From contig OY783214.1 in assembly GCA_963678705.1 (NCBI GenBank), forward strand, positions 13,454,001 to 13,518,000: a DNA stretch of 64,000 nucleotides. The letters run 5' to 3'. The DNA is from Panorpa germanica. Its lineage: Eukaryota > Arthropoda > Insecta > Mecoptera > Panorpidae. Below the pieces are notes generated by a model, which did no database searches, was not told the DNA's origin, and worked only from the letters and a program-made list of their open reading frames with translations. Shown piece by piece: positions 1 through 10,940 of the stretch (position 1 is its first letter; every line of letters starts with the position of its first letter). Made by a program: the position numbers and the translations under genes.

Positions 1-395
1 ATTTGATTTCACATGTAAGGGAAATGTCAATGATATGAACTACAAATGGCAAAATCACTTCACCTAGCCTCACTACCACACCAGTATTGAAAGAACTTTC
101 AAATAAACCATTAAAGAGTAACAGAGACAGATATATCATTGTTTCTTTTTCTATGATATTCTGGTGAAATAAATATGGAATTTTATCTCTACTAAAATAA
201 ATATTGTCAAATGTAAAAGAAGCAACTATAATTCCATTTAATTGTATAGTGCTGGAAAGAGAAAGAAAATTCTTATGAATAAATTCTGATAATTTTTTTT
301 CATAGGTGACAACTTTCTGAAATCTGAATGAAATTAATTGATTTTTTTACTGGAACTTCATCTAGCTATGCCACTTCACCCAAACGTTTATTGGG
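1..395. repeat. Possible diverged MITE end (CCCAGTAAACA family)
   Basis: The stretch ends in a sequence close to the right end of the repeats at 10704-10940 and 15583-15836: a 'cacttcaccc' box followed by 'cgtttattggg' at about 385-395. Near the left edge there is a 'ctacaaatggc' box that is also found inside those copies. The rest has drifted, and the left end would lie at or beyond the window edge. It may be an old copy of the same family or a chance match. Confidence 0.25.
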
Positions 396-2277
396 ATATT
401 ACTTTACTTACACAAGACAGAAACCATGGATGTTAATTTACATTTATGTAATATTTTAATTAAAAACGTTTTATGTTATTATTTGATAGCTATTCTAAAA
501 GGCCTTAATTCTGAAAAAGGACTTCTTAAGATATCATAATCGTTAAAAAGGTATTCTTAAGAAATTCTATGATTATCTTCGTTCTATCACTGACGTCATC
601 CTACTTCGTGTCCAGTATTAAGTTTATGAGTACGCCATCACATTAAAAATTAAATTGTTATAAATGCCAATCCCAGAAATAAATGTCCAGCGAGTGAACT
701 CAAAGACACAGCAGTCAGCGTCAAGCATAAATGCTCTCGTCAACTGTGGCGTCTGAATAATATTATAAAATATTGAATAAGAATATTGTTATATTGAAAA
801 CCATTAAAACAATACAGCCAACAATTAAAAATTTAAATTATTTTGATACTGACACAGTAAGCAAGAGCATTGATGTGTGTCGCCAGATGTATAAAGAATC
901 ATACACTGATTAGGCAGCGGTGTTGTTTCCCATATACTTAGATTTTAGTAGGTCGTCGGTGATAGGACCCAGCTTTTAAATAAAATAGATATTAGAAAAA
1001 ATTAAATTTTTCAAAATAATAAAACTAATTTATAATTTGTTTGATTATATAGTTCACAACACCGCCCCCTCCCCCTTTTGCATTGCCTTAATCTGGCGAA
1101 CATGCGAGTGTTTTTATAATATATTTAATATACTGACGTTCTAATTAAACTTACATTTAACGGTATGATTTAATCTCTAAAGAATGGTAACAAAGTTTTC
1201 ATTTCATTCATAATTTCATAAAATTACCATTTGTATGACGTTGAGAGTGAAGGATTTACATTAAAGCAACCCGAAAAAATATTCCTAGTAAACCTTACCT
1301 AAAATTTTCAAATGTTTGCTAAAGATATCTAAGATTCGTAATTGGATGTTTCTGCAATGTACAAATAATCTTAGGATTGCAAACATATTGCTTGACTTGT
1401 GTATAACCATCAACCACATTCGAAAATATTGGGACAATATCTTATTTTCATTTTTAATACTGCTATTTACATTGCCAGTTTTTCCCGTAAATCATTCGAA
1501 GAAAAGTTACACCTCGTTTATTTCAATCATTCGTTTCACCTGCATTCTTTTTACTATTATTTGAAGCAAGTTTTTAAGAGGAGAATCAAAGATTTACTTG
1601 CAAATACTTTTGAACATTTCATATAATTAATAATTTGTCTTTGTGAACAAATAAATATTTCAAAACAATGTACAGTATAAAATACATGTCTCGGGTAAAA
1701 ACTGGCAGCAAAAAGTTGTGAAGAACCTATTTGATGCTGGACCAAGCAAGTCTGAGTGTCAATTCAAAAATTTGTTACTTCTACAGTACTCGTACTACGT
1801 ATAAAAAATATAATCACAAAATTTTATATTTACATTAACGTTAAATTTATTTTCGAGGCAATATAAATATGATTGCAATTTAACTGCAGCAATAGAACTG
1901 TGTGTCAAGAACTTTACAACCATTCTGTACAAATATATTATGATGATCATGTTTTTTTCTAAATAATCAATAGAAATATTTCATAACTCATCTAATATGG
2001 TCACTAACAAGTTCATTATAAATTAATTACTTTGTTTGTACAGACCAATCAAAGTCTGTATCTAATTACTAATGAACTGTTAATGATATATTAAAATGGG
2101 TTATCGAACCAGATTTGTTTCCAACTGAAGTTGTTTTATTTTTAAAACCAAATCATTTTACAAAAATATAAAATATCACTAGAAAAAAAAAATAATATCA
2201 CATGGATTTTAATTAAAATTGAATTTTATTACAACTAGGTTATTGCTAAGGATGGTTCAAATTCATGCGTGATGTAT
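396..2277. other. Intergenic AT-rich DNA with one SINE-like fragment
   Basis: No host exon is recognised. The open frames around 1316-1745 overlap each other on both strands, show no family motif and are AT-composition shadows. The only structured piece is the tRNA-like fragment at 671-755. A C-run follows 'caacaccg' near 1060 and pairs weakly with 'cggtgttgt' near 920, but I could not define an element from it. Confidence 0.5.
671..755 (-). repeat. tRNA-derived SINE-like fragment, copy 1
   Basis: On the minus strand a box-A-like segment ('cgccacagttg') is followed about 40 bases later by a degenerate box-B-like segment ('gagttcactcg') and then a 'cagaa..ttat' type tail. The same order recurs at 25344-25420, 33497-33562 and 50555-50616, with the shared 'agagcatttatgcttgacg' middle in several of them. 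This fits heads of a tRNA-derived SINE family. The copies are too diverged to be functional tRNAs, and the retrotransposon partner is unknown. Confidence 0.4.
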
Positions 2278-2507
2278 TATAGTCCAAATTACGAGAGTTG
2301 GGAGGCAACTCATACTTAAAAGAGGTTATAAGAGCCGCATAAATCTATGATACGTATAATGATATCTATAATGAATTTTATCTTATTCGTTCCTATATAC
2401 TTTATAGAAAAATAAGTGAGTCAGTGCTGTTTCGTTGTATCAGCAGTTTATACAGCACAAATGTTTTAAGTATGAGTCGCCACCGAACTCTCGTAATTTG
2501 GACTATA
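2278..2507. mobile_element. MITE family A, copy 1 (about 230 bp)
   Basis: The ends form terminal inverted repeats of roughly 44 bp. The left end reads 'tatagtccaaattacgagag' and the right end is its near-perfect reverse complement, with the 'ggtggcgactcatactta' box continuing inwards on both sides. There is no coding capacity. TA at both borders is compatible with a Tc1/mariner-type target duplication but does not prove it. Copies 2 and 3 lie at 45192-45414 and 47951-48168. Confidence 0.8.
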
Positions 2508-2526
2508 GTTAAGTTATCAGATAAGC

Positions 2527-3610
2527 CAGCGGTTCTCAAAATGTTCCCCAGGGGGCGCAATGAAGACTCAGGGGGGGCCCAAAGCTTGGTTGAAAAATGA
2601 ATTAAATTTACTTACAAAATAATAAAGCAAACTTTTTATTTTTAAAATTACAACAAGTGTATAATTTTTAGTCAACGTCGTAAGAGTGCAGAACATTTAA
2701 TTTTAAATTATCAGAAAATACAGAAAAAAGATGCAAACCTTCTGCAATGGACTGAAAAGGTGAAAAGCTTTGTAATGAAGCTAAGTTTGTACGAGTGCGG
2801 TCTGAAAAGTGACAATTTGGAGCTATTTCCTAATCTTAAAATTATGATTGAAGAAATGGATCTCAAAACTATTCCAACCAATGCAAAGAAATGCTTTCTT
2901 AATCACTTAGAAATCCTCAAATCTCGTTTTAAAAAATATTTTAATGAGAACTTGGATGGTTTGGCATGGATTCAAAACCCGTTCAAACCATCAGTCGGTG
3001 AGTGCTCCCTTATCATGAAGGAAAAAGAAAACCTCATTGACCTCCAAGGTGACACTGGGCTTGAAATGAAGTTTAAAGAATCTTCTCTCACATGCTTCTG
3101 GATTGGTGTATAAAAGGAACATCCAATTTTGAGTAAAAGGGCTTTGAAAATACTCACTTCATTCGCCACCACTTATTCTTGTGAAACTGAGTTTTCTGCT
3201 CTAACTGCCATGAAGAGTAAATATCGCTCAAGACTGGATGTGACCAAGGAACTCAGAGTAGCGTTATCAGAACTGACACTGCGTTTCAAGAAACTATGCG
3301 CAGAAAAAAACAAGCACATCCTTCACACTGAAGCTCTTTTTATTATTATTGCTTAACAATTATGTACTATAGTAGCTAAAATAATTGAATAAATTGTAAC
3401 TCTTTGTATAGAATTTGTTGTTTGATTACGATTAAACCTATTGGCCCATTAGAGTATGCATATAATGTGCAAAACTTAACTAAACAAAAATTGACTGTAA
3501 AATGTTAAATGTGACTCTCTTATAATATATAGTACGCTTACATGTAGGGGGGCCCGGCTTACAGCTGGATTATGCAGGGGGGCTCGAAGTAAAAAGTTTG
3601 AGAACTGCTG
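2527..3610 (+). mobile_element. hAT DNA transposon, internally decayed (1,084 bp)
   Basis: The element starts 'cagcggttctcaaa' and ends with the matching inverted form 'tttgagaactgctg'. It is flanked by an exact 8-bp direct duplication, 'agataagc', at 2519-2526 and 3611-3618, as hAT elements make. Subterminal G/C runs ('aggggggccc') occur on both sides. Inside is a remnant of the transposase C-terminal half. The element is far shorter than an autonomous hAT and has lost the N-terminal BED finger and much of the catalytic domain. Confidence 0.92.
2727..3356 (+). pseudogene. hAT transposase C-terminal remnant (ZBED/FAM200-like)
   Basis: One reading frame runs through this interval and is broken by a single in-frame TAA at 3111-3113. 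Before the stop it encodes an amphipathic stretch ('CGLKSDNLELFPNL') typical of domesticated hAT-5/ZBED5-like transposases. After the stop comes the hAT dimerisation signature 'LTSFATTYSCETEFSALT' followed by 'KYRSRLDV'. The normal family protein is several hundred residues longer at the N terminus, so this is a truncated and stopped pseudogene inside the hAT element. Assignment rests on motif recognition, not on a search. Confidence 0.85.
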
Positions 3611-3618
3611 AGATAAGC

Positions 3619-5751
3619 AATAGGTCCTTGGTTGACTTGATTTAAAGTTTCAAAGCGAAGTGGAATTTTTTAGGAATTTTCCATGAAGTGCTATACTTTA
3701 CAGTGATATAACTCAGTATCTGTTAGACCTACAAGAAAATGTGATATGTAAAAGTTGTAGTAAATTGTGTCCTCTATAAGACTGATAATAACTAGTTTTA
3801 CCGTAGAACTGAGTAGTAAAGAGATAGATGCACCTAAACCTCAATTTACAAGGTAAATAGAAATCGTGTAAAAAAATATGGTAAAATTAGGAACGTGTTA
3901 AATAACCATAAAAAACCATAAGGTTAAAACCGTGCAAAAACAAATTATGAAAACCTATAATATATAAATTCTACAAAAGAGGAAATACACATCTTTGACC
4001 AAAAGCACATACATGAAAAATTATAATTCCTATTAGATATAAAATGTTTATTTTGACGAATTTGTAAGCGCTCACGTTTATTACCAACTTACGTGTCGAC
4101 TGGTGTTGACAACAAATAAAACCTAAACCTAAACAAATATCCCAAAATAAACATAATTTAATTAACAAAATTTAGTACAGGCGCTGTATTCCTTAATATT
4201 AAATTTATTTATAAATAAAAGAAAATATACAAACGTTTTTAGAACGAATGTCTTTTTAAATTAACTCAATAAGATTGTACCTCCTCAAACACTCGGATCT
4301 ATTAATAACTCCGAAACGAATTCGGCAAACAAAACATGAATGAACCCTACCCTACTTCTATGTAGATTTTTGGCTTCTTTGGTTTAGAGCATGTAGCAGT
4401 AAAATTGCACAATATACAAGTCTAACCAACATGTGACCTGCAAACATGCGCTGCTTATGTTCAGCATATATCATGTATGTAAATGCTTTTGCCTGTAAAG
4501 CTATACTATATCTCTGAGGACGAACGTTGTAGTAATTCTATTGATTTTTGTATTAAAAGATTCAGTATTACGTCGACTTCAACGGAAGAAGACAATAACA
4601 CCTATGCTTTATCACTTCTGGACGTATTCCAGTCTAAGCTGTCATAATTTTTTACATATTTTTTGGAAATATATGCATAGTAACTTATGCAACTCAAATT
4701 TTCATTTAGAATAAGTGATTAAATTATTCTTAAACCCTCAAAAATAATTTCAAATTTACCCTGCTGTATTTAAGTCCTAATTTGGTATTTTTTTAAACGG
4801 AATATTTTATGGGAAAAACACAAAAATTAACTTCGATTGTGTCGAATTATGATAGATTACACCGCTACAAACAGAGAGCAAAAATATTCTGACTGAATAC
4901 AATTGACTTTTGTAAACAAATGTGTTTGAATAGCATTGACTTTAGCAGTCAAATTGCAAGTAGATAACATTGTTGGCAGGTAATTATGATTAGATACAAT
5001 AGATTTTGTGAGAGGGAGTTTAAAATAAAGGTAATTTCAATTATTTTTATATATAGCTTATGTTGACAGGCAATTCTGACTGGATGTAATTGATTTTCGC
5101 GGGTAATTGTGACTAGAAATAATTGATTTTGATTAAAGGCGGGTTTGAGGATGATTAAACCTCCCATAATACCGGTCTAGGAACCAAACCTAAAGCTGCA
5201 CCAACGCGTAAACACTGTAAGCCACTGTGAATATAAATAAAACAATAAATTTATAATAATTCCAACAAGAAAACACATTTTACTTGTAGACTCCAATTGA
5301 CCTACTTTAAGTCTATTTTAGTATAAAATTTCTTTTTAATTTTTTTAAGTAATTATTTCAGAATAGTCGTCAAACATTCTTAAAATATTTAACAAGAAGC
5401 CATTGCCAAGAAAAACCATAAGACAATTTAATGTATGTATGTACGTACATGTGAAAGACGCCACATGCACCTCAAACAGTTGTATCATTCATCTATAAAT
5501 AAATTAGCAAAATAGCTTAATTATTTTAATTATTGTTCGTGAATAGACTTGTTTATACTCGTAACTTGGAAATATGAATAGAGAAGACACAATAACAGAG
5601 CAGCCTAATATTAAATTAATTTTGCTCGGAAAATATGACCTTAATAACTGAAATCGAAGTAATACATTATTCGTATATTAGTATATTAGTTTACATAAAA
5701 TAATTAATATTTCTATCACATGATCGAAACACTTGATTTGAAATACTCTAA
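3619..5751. other. Intergenic DNA with a degenerate tandem motif
   Basis: No exon is recognised. Between about 4890 and 5130 a motif resembling 'gactagatacaattgatttt' recurs about five times at irregular spacing (near 4891, 4952, 4988, 5078 and 5111). One copy in the opposite orientation lies near 20260-20295. The rest is AT-rich DNA without recognisable elements. Confidence 0.45.
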
Positions 5752-6070
5752 TCTTAATATATATAAATTACGTGTCACATGTTTATCCGAGTTTGTCCGC
5801 GATGGACTCCTAAACTACTTAACCGATTTTAATCAAATTTGTACACCGTGTGCAGTTTGATCCAACTTGAAAGATAGGATAGCTTACATCTCAATTTATG
5901 ATTGCAAAATTATCTTATTGTCTATTAATTATCTGTATATGACATATGACATCTGGCGACGATGATGGCGACATCTGTTGACTAGATTGAGTAAATATTC
6001 AATAGATGGCGCTATGTAATGTAATATGACAAAAACGTTAGGCACAGCAACGCGTGGCCGGGACAGCTAG
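5752..6070 (+). mobile_element. Non-autonomous Helitron, copy 1 (319 bp)
   Basis: The element begins with TC after an A and ends with CTAG before a T, the expected A|TC...CTRR|T arrangement of Helitrons. Just upstream of the CTAG the better-preserved copy at 33579-33930 shows a 'GCCAC...GTGGC' stem with an 8-base loop, the typical 3' hairpin. The interior shares the 'gatggactcctaaactactt' and 'aatagatggcgctatgtaat' boxes with that copy. It has no inverted termini and no target duplication, again as for Helitrons. Confidence 0.8.
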
Positions 6071-7822
6071 TACCTTATATATCCTCATTTGAGTTGTTTT
6101 ATATAATTCCTTTTATTTTTAATAATAATTTTGAACTTTCCTGTCGGACACTGTATTTGAAGTAGTTGTTTAATGGAATTGTATTATTTAATCTTTTATT
6201 AATTATCATCAATCTATTTTATTGATATATTCCGTGTTAAACAGTTCATTATAGAACAACAGAAACTTTGTGTCAGTTCAGATACAAGTTAATAGATGTC
6301 ACCACCTCTGCCATCAAACACATGTGTAAACGTTAAATTTCATGCGAGTTGTTATTCGTGCTTTGCTTGTACAGCGTAGTAATTAAATAATAATTACCGC
6401 ATTGTTGTAAATATTAATTCAAATGTTAACTACTTTAAATATGTGTTCATATAACAAGTAATAATAATAAAATTTCGGTAATCGAATGTATCTGTGGTAG
6501 ACAAAGTGAGGGTCTTATAATTATAATTATATTCTAATTTTTTTTAGATATTTCATCGATGGTTTTACAAGAATTGTAATTGTAAGGTAAACGCATCGAA
6601 TAGTCTTATATAATAGTGTCTATATAGTCTAGTATTCATGTTGGCATCAACTGCCATTACGTTCTGCAGTTATTGATCAATGTACTATTTTTCTCAATTG
6701 ATGGTTTCATAAGTTTTACAGGATATCAGAAGATGTTATAATATGTTAGGGTTGTTTAATTAAAACCTCACAATCAATTGAACAAGAATATATTTATTAA
6801 TAATCAATACGAATAAAATATGTAGTCAAATCAACCATCCCAGTTACTTGCCGGTGAAATGTAAAGTGTTGGAATGGTCTGAATATTTCAACTAGGTTTC
6901 AAAAGAAAAGAAAAGTTTAGCTCAATCTATCGGATCATGACCATTGTTCGCAAAACTCAGGAATAGGGCCCCAGGTTCTAACCTTCTCTAATAATTGTTT
7001 CTCTAATAAAGAGTGCTAAGTGGTATTTTTGTTCCGGCCCTGAAAGTAAATGCACAGAAAAAGATTAGGGAATAATTTTGCATTAATAAGGTCACTGTTT
7101 GAATGAAAACTTAACGCATCTATGCTTTGCCTAAAATCTTGTCAATGATATTAGTGTCTTCCTCTCCAATAAATAAATAAAAATATAAATAATGTTTCTG
7201 TTATGGGGCCTTATCGTATGGTTGACCATCAATGCATAATGCATATACATTTACTCATATTATGATATGACAAGAGATATAAAATAAAGTTCAGTTCACA
7301 TTTAAACAAATATAGAATCGAGTACCACGTGATATATAAATAAGTATCAAATATATCGTGACCTTGCGACATTTATAGAGCAAGAGATTAGGGCCATGAG
7401 CCATCTGGCCAGCATCCAAAGTCAGGGTAATTGTTACTATACAAAAATATGGACCAATTTCAACAAAATTATCTCATTTCATATTGCATCAATTTTATAT
7501 TTTAAATAAACGATTACAATTAAAGAGTTTGGGTTCTTCATTTAGTCGCAGTGTTTACTTTACTCGAATTGTATCTAGATTCTTTTTAGTGCATTGGAGC
7601 ATTGGAGTCCATATGCAGGGCCACACAGGCCATTTTTCTGCGTTGGTTATCGAAATTGACTCTGGAATAGGTTCGATGACTTTCTCTGTATTCAAAGGGA
7701 TGCAATTGTTTAAGCAATGGACAATTATTATTTTTTTGTTTAATTTCTTACGACCACCTGCTATGTTGGCAGTTTTTTGTGTCTATTTATAATTAAACTA
7801 AACACTGATTGTTTTTATATTA
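6071..7822. other. Intergenic DNA, no gene recognised
   Basis: AT-rich sequence without a supportable exon. The open frame at 7484-7792 has no family motif, no splice context and no coding bias I can see. Positions 6929-6974 match, in reverse orientation, a segment at 44332-44385. Confidence 0.45.
6929..6974 (-). repeat. Shared repeat end, copy 1 (partner at 44332-44385)
   Basis: Read on the minus strand this begins 'ctggggccctattcctgag' and continues through 'ttgcgaacaatggtca'. The plus strand at 44332-44385 carries nearly the same 50 bases, starting 'caggggccatattcctgag'. The CAGGGGCC start resembles a hAT-type terminus, but I could not find a matching second terminus or target duplication at either place. 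Confidence 0.5.
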
Positions 7823-7830
7823 TTTGTGGT

Positions 7831-8101
7831 CAGGGGGGGCCTTAGCCCCCCTTATATTGAAAGTTTTATAAAAGATAACAAGCACAAAAACGACAAATAT
7901 TAATGATGATAAACTAAGGCACATGAATGCCTTAAAAGAAGACGTAGTGATTCGAGTGGGATTTCTAAAGAACGAGGTGCGAGATTCAAATACATGTATA
8001 GTAATGAATTTTTGTACTTGGGCTGTTGCACGAGAATGCTAGGCCCCTACAAGAGCGAGACCCCGGGCGATTGCTCTGCTTGCCACCCCCTAAGGCCACT
8101 G
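7831..8101. mobile_element. Short non-autonomous hAT-type element (271 bp)
   Basis: It starts CAG with 'ggggggccttag' and ends with 'ccccctaaggccactg', so both ends carry a GCCTTAG box next to CAG/CTG. An exact 8-bp direct duplication 'tttgtggt' flanks it at 7823-7830 and 8102-8109. The left terminus contains a 7-bp hairpin ('ggggggccttagcccccc'), and the right subterminal region is G/C-rich. It has no coding capacity. The 8-bp duplication and the CAG...CTG ends make hAT the best class. Confidence 0.85.
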
Positions 8102-8109
8102 TTTGTGGT

Positions 8110-9445
8110 ATTAATGCATAGGAAGTATCTTCTCCTGATACGACCCTGTATTTGCTATAATAAATATTAGTCTGGTTCAAAATCTAAATGTTTTACTACT
8201 TTTAAAATTCATCCACTGGACAAGATATGGAATTTTAACAAATGTATTAATTTCAGGGCCCCCAGTATCAAACTAATAGGTTTTAAGCAGAATATAAAAT
8301 ATTTGATACATCCAGGATAAAAGAATTACCCGATTTTACTGCAAATAATTTAGATAATTATTAAAAAGGTATTCTTAAGCATAATATTGTGTTATGCTTA
8401 AGAATTTTTTTTACCACAATGCTTTATATTTTTAAATTAAAGTTGCCGTGAATGCCGAAAACATTATGGTCTATAAATTTTGTGTAATTTAAGCAACTTT
8501 CATTTATCGTAAAATAATTAAAATATGTTTACTGTTTGCTTAGGTACCGCATTTTTAGAATTATGATGGGGACCTCCAGGGTGCAACTTTTTCTATAATA
8601 AAATTTCAAATGAATAATTAAATTGTACTGATTTCTTTTTTTGAATAGCAGTTGAATTTACAGTATTTGAGATAATGATGCATTAGCTGAAAAATGCGCC
8701 GTGAATGCTCTAGTCGGCGCGGCGTGACGGTGATGTTCTTGACCGAATTAATGTACAATTATTCAGACCACAATATTCAAATTACGGATACTGGTATACC
8801 TTTTGTAACAAACGTATTTTATCGTTATTAGATAAATAATATTAATATTTTATCTGGTGTTCAATTTATCTCATGAAATTTATATACAATGTTATCAAAA
8901 CATAATAATGTAATAATGAAACATATAAGTTTATTACCAGCTAGGGTGTGTCTACAAGTATAGATGACCTTTGGCCTCGCTGACTAAACGACTAATATAC
9001 ATTTATGTTTAGAAAGGTGCAGAAAATATCATACATTTTAGCCCATATCAAACATGGGCACTTACGAGGCGTGTTCAAAGAGTATCAAAAATAAATCAAC
9101 GTTTTACAATTCTTAAGCAATCCATTTATGAATTAGCAATCCTTTTAAGGATTAAATAGTAATAAGTATCTTTATTTAGACACTCATTTTCACTTAAAAT
9201 TATAATGCATAAAAATGCTGTAAAGTTAAAACCAAACTATAAAATCAAAGCAGACGATCCGATCAAAATTTCAACACTACGAAAGTTTCGCATCGAAAGA
9301 ACCTGATGAACAAGTTATACAAGGACCACGATCGGCGAATATGACTTAGCAGTTGAAATCGCCGTAAAACAATAAAGAATAAAAAATAACTAAAACAAAA
9401 TATAAATTTTGTAGTTAGGAGATGATATGTAATACATCACTCATT
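8110..9445. other. Intergenic DNA with a possible mariner terminus
   Basis: No host exon is seen. At 9063-9090 'tacgaggcgtgttcaaagag' resembles mariner inverted-repeat ends of the kind at 30205-30238, including the TA border, but no matching right end was found downstream. It may be a decayed mariner end. Confidence 0.35.
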
Positions 9446-9708
9446 AATTTCGTAGAATGACACATAGATGCCACCACTATTGACAAATCCATATGATTTT
9501 TAGATAATACCAACTTTCAAATAATGTGTCCAAATTTCATAACATTCCGACCATTAGTTGAGTCCGAATGACATTTGTGAAGCCATTTCTTTGTTTGAAC
9601 ATTAAAAGGAATGCCTTTAAATCAGATTTTTATATTGCTTTAAAAATTAGAAGCGTCACATATAGATTTATCAATAGTGGCGTCATCTCTAGGTCATCCT
9701 ACGAACTT
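9446..9708. mobile_element. MITE with ~45-bp inverted repeats (263 bp)
   Basis: The left end ('aatttcgtagaatgacac' then 'gccaccactattgacaaatc') is matched by the reverse complement of the right end ('aagttcgtaggatgacct' then 'gccactattgataaatc'). The match has several substitutions, so the element is old. No open frame lies within. I could not fix the target duplication, so the superfamily is open. Confidence 0.65.
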
Positions 9709-10703
9709 ATTTACTGATTTGTGACATGAAGATGACTAAATATATACTTTATTCTACACTGTAGAGGTTAACTTTAAGCAAACTGCTGTTCTTGCATAAC
9801 TACCACCTGTCAGCACCAACAATAAGTCAGGTAACTACAATCTATGATTTAAATTAATTGATTGATTATTTCTTACGTGAGTAAATATTAACATAGTTCA
9901 AAGTTGAACACACATACGTAGAGTCCAACGTCTGTGGCCCGTTATATCATCAGCTTATTATAAAACGAAGAAATTGTTAATTAAAAATTCTTTTGTTATT
10001 TAAATTTCATTTATTTAAATCAAAAAATCGATGAATGACTAAACTAACGAAGTGTATAGTAACTGTAAAGGTAAGCGTCCACAGGTTCGCACTATTCGCA
10101 CCTCTGGACCTATTAACAACCTAATTAGATTTTAGAATCTATTGAAATTGAGGACACTCTAAACAGGACAGATTGTAATAATCTCAGGAAATCAAATTAA
10201 ATTAAATTAAAAAGTAGAATACAAAACGCATGACATAATAAATATTTATTGATTAACATAAGTGCGACATAATAAAAATTATCGATATTTTATATATTTT
10301 TAAAAACAACTCAAATACATGATGATTTCTTATTTGTTTTTATTTTTCTTGTTAGTGATGAAATATTTTTATTTTAATCCATAGTTAACCAATCATAAAC
10401 TTGTTGAATTATGTATTTTTTTATAACTTTAACTGACAAATGTCAAGGATCATGCTTTTGACCTTTATGGCCAGTCTGCGTTCCGTATCTCGTTGTCAGA
10501 AGACCACAAACATGAAATATATTTTGAACTTGTCACTAGTAGTGTGTAATGCGTGTTAATGATGAAAAACAAATTGATTAGCTTTGTGCCTGGTTAATTA
10601 GTTATGGATTTATCGTAATTAACTCATTAACCGAAACAAAATACTTGGATTTAAGTAACGCATAACAATTTTACTGTTGATTTATCTAAAATGATTGTTG
10701 GAT
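9709..10703. other. Intergenic DNA, nothing recognised
   Basis: AT-rich sequence on both strands, with no exon-like open frame, no inverted-repeat pair and no copy of the repeat families found elsewhere in the window. Confidence 0.45.
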
Positions 10704-10940
10704 CTCAGAAAACATTTTGGAGTCACTTTGCCATTATATTAAACACGCGTATGATTCTTTTGTCATGAAAGAGTTAATTTACAGTTCAGTTTCTCACAGT
10801 CGTTCAAATGAAGTGTCTATTTTATCGGCTACAAATGGCGAAACCAGTCCACCTGTCGGAATACAAATGAAGACAAAATTGATGCCAAGTATAATTGAAG
10901 TGCAATAGTAATAGAACACTTCACCTAATTGTTTACTGGG
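10704..10940. mobile_element. MITE family C, copy 1 (237 bp)
   Basis: The right end 'tgtttactggg' is the reverse complement of the left end of the better copy at 15583 ('cccagtaaaca'). Here the left end has drifted to 'ctcagaaaaca'. The interior ('tttatcggctacaaatggcg', 'ccacctgtcggaatacaaat') matches copy 2 over its whole length. The 63-codon open frame inside belongs to the repeat and shows no protein family motif. Confidence 0.75.
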
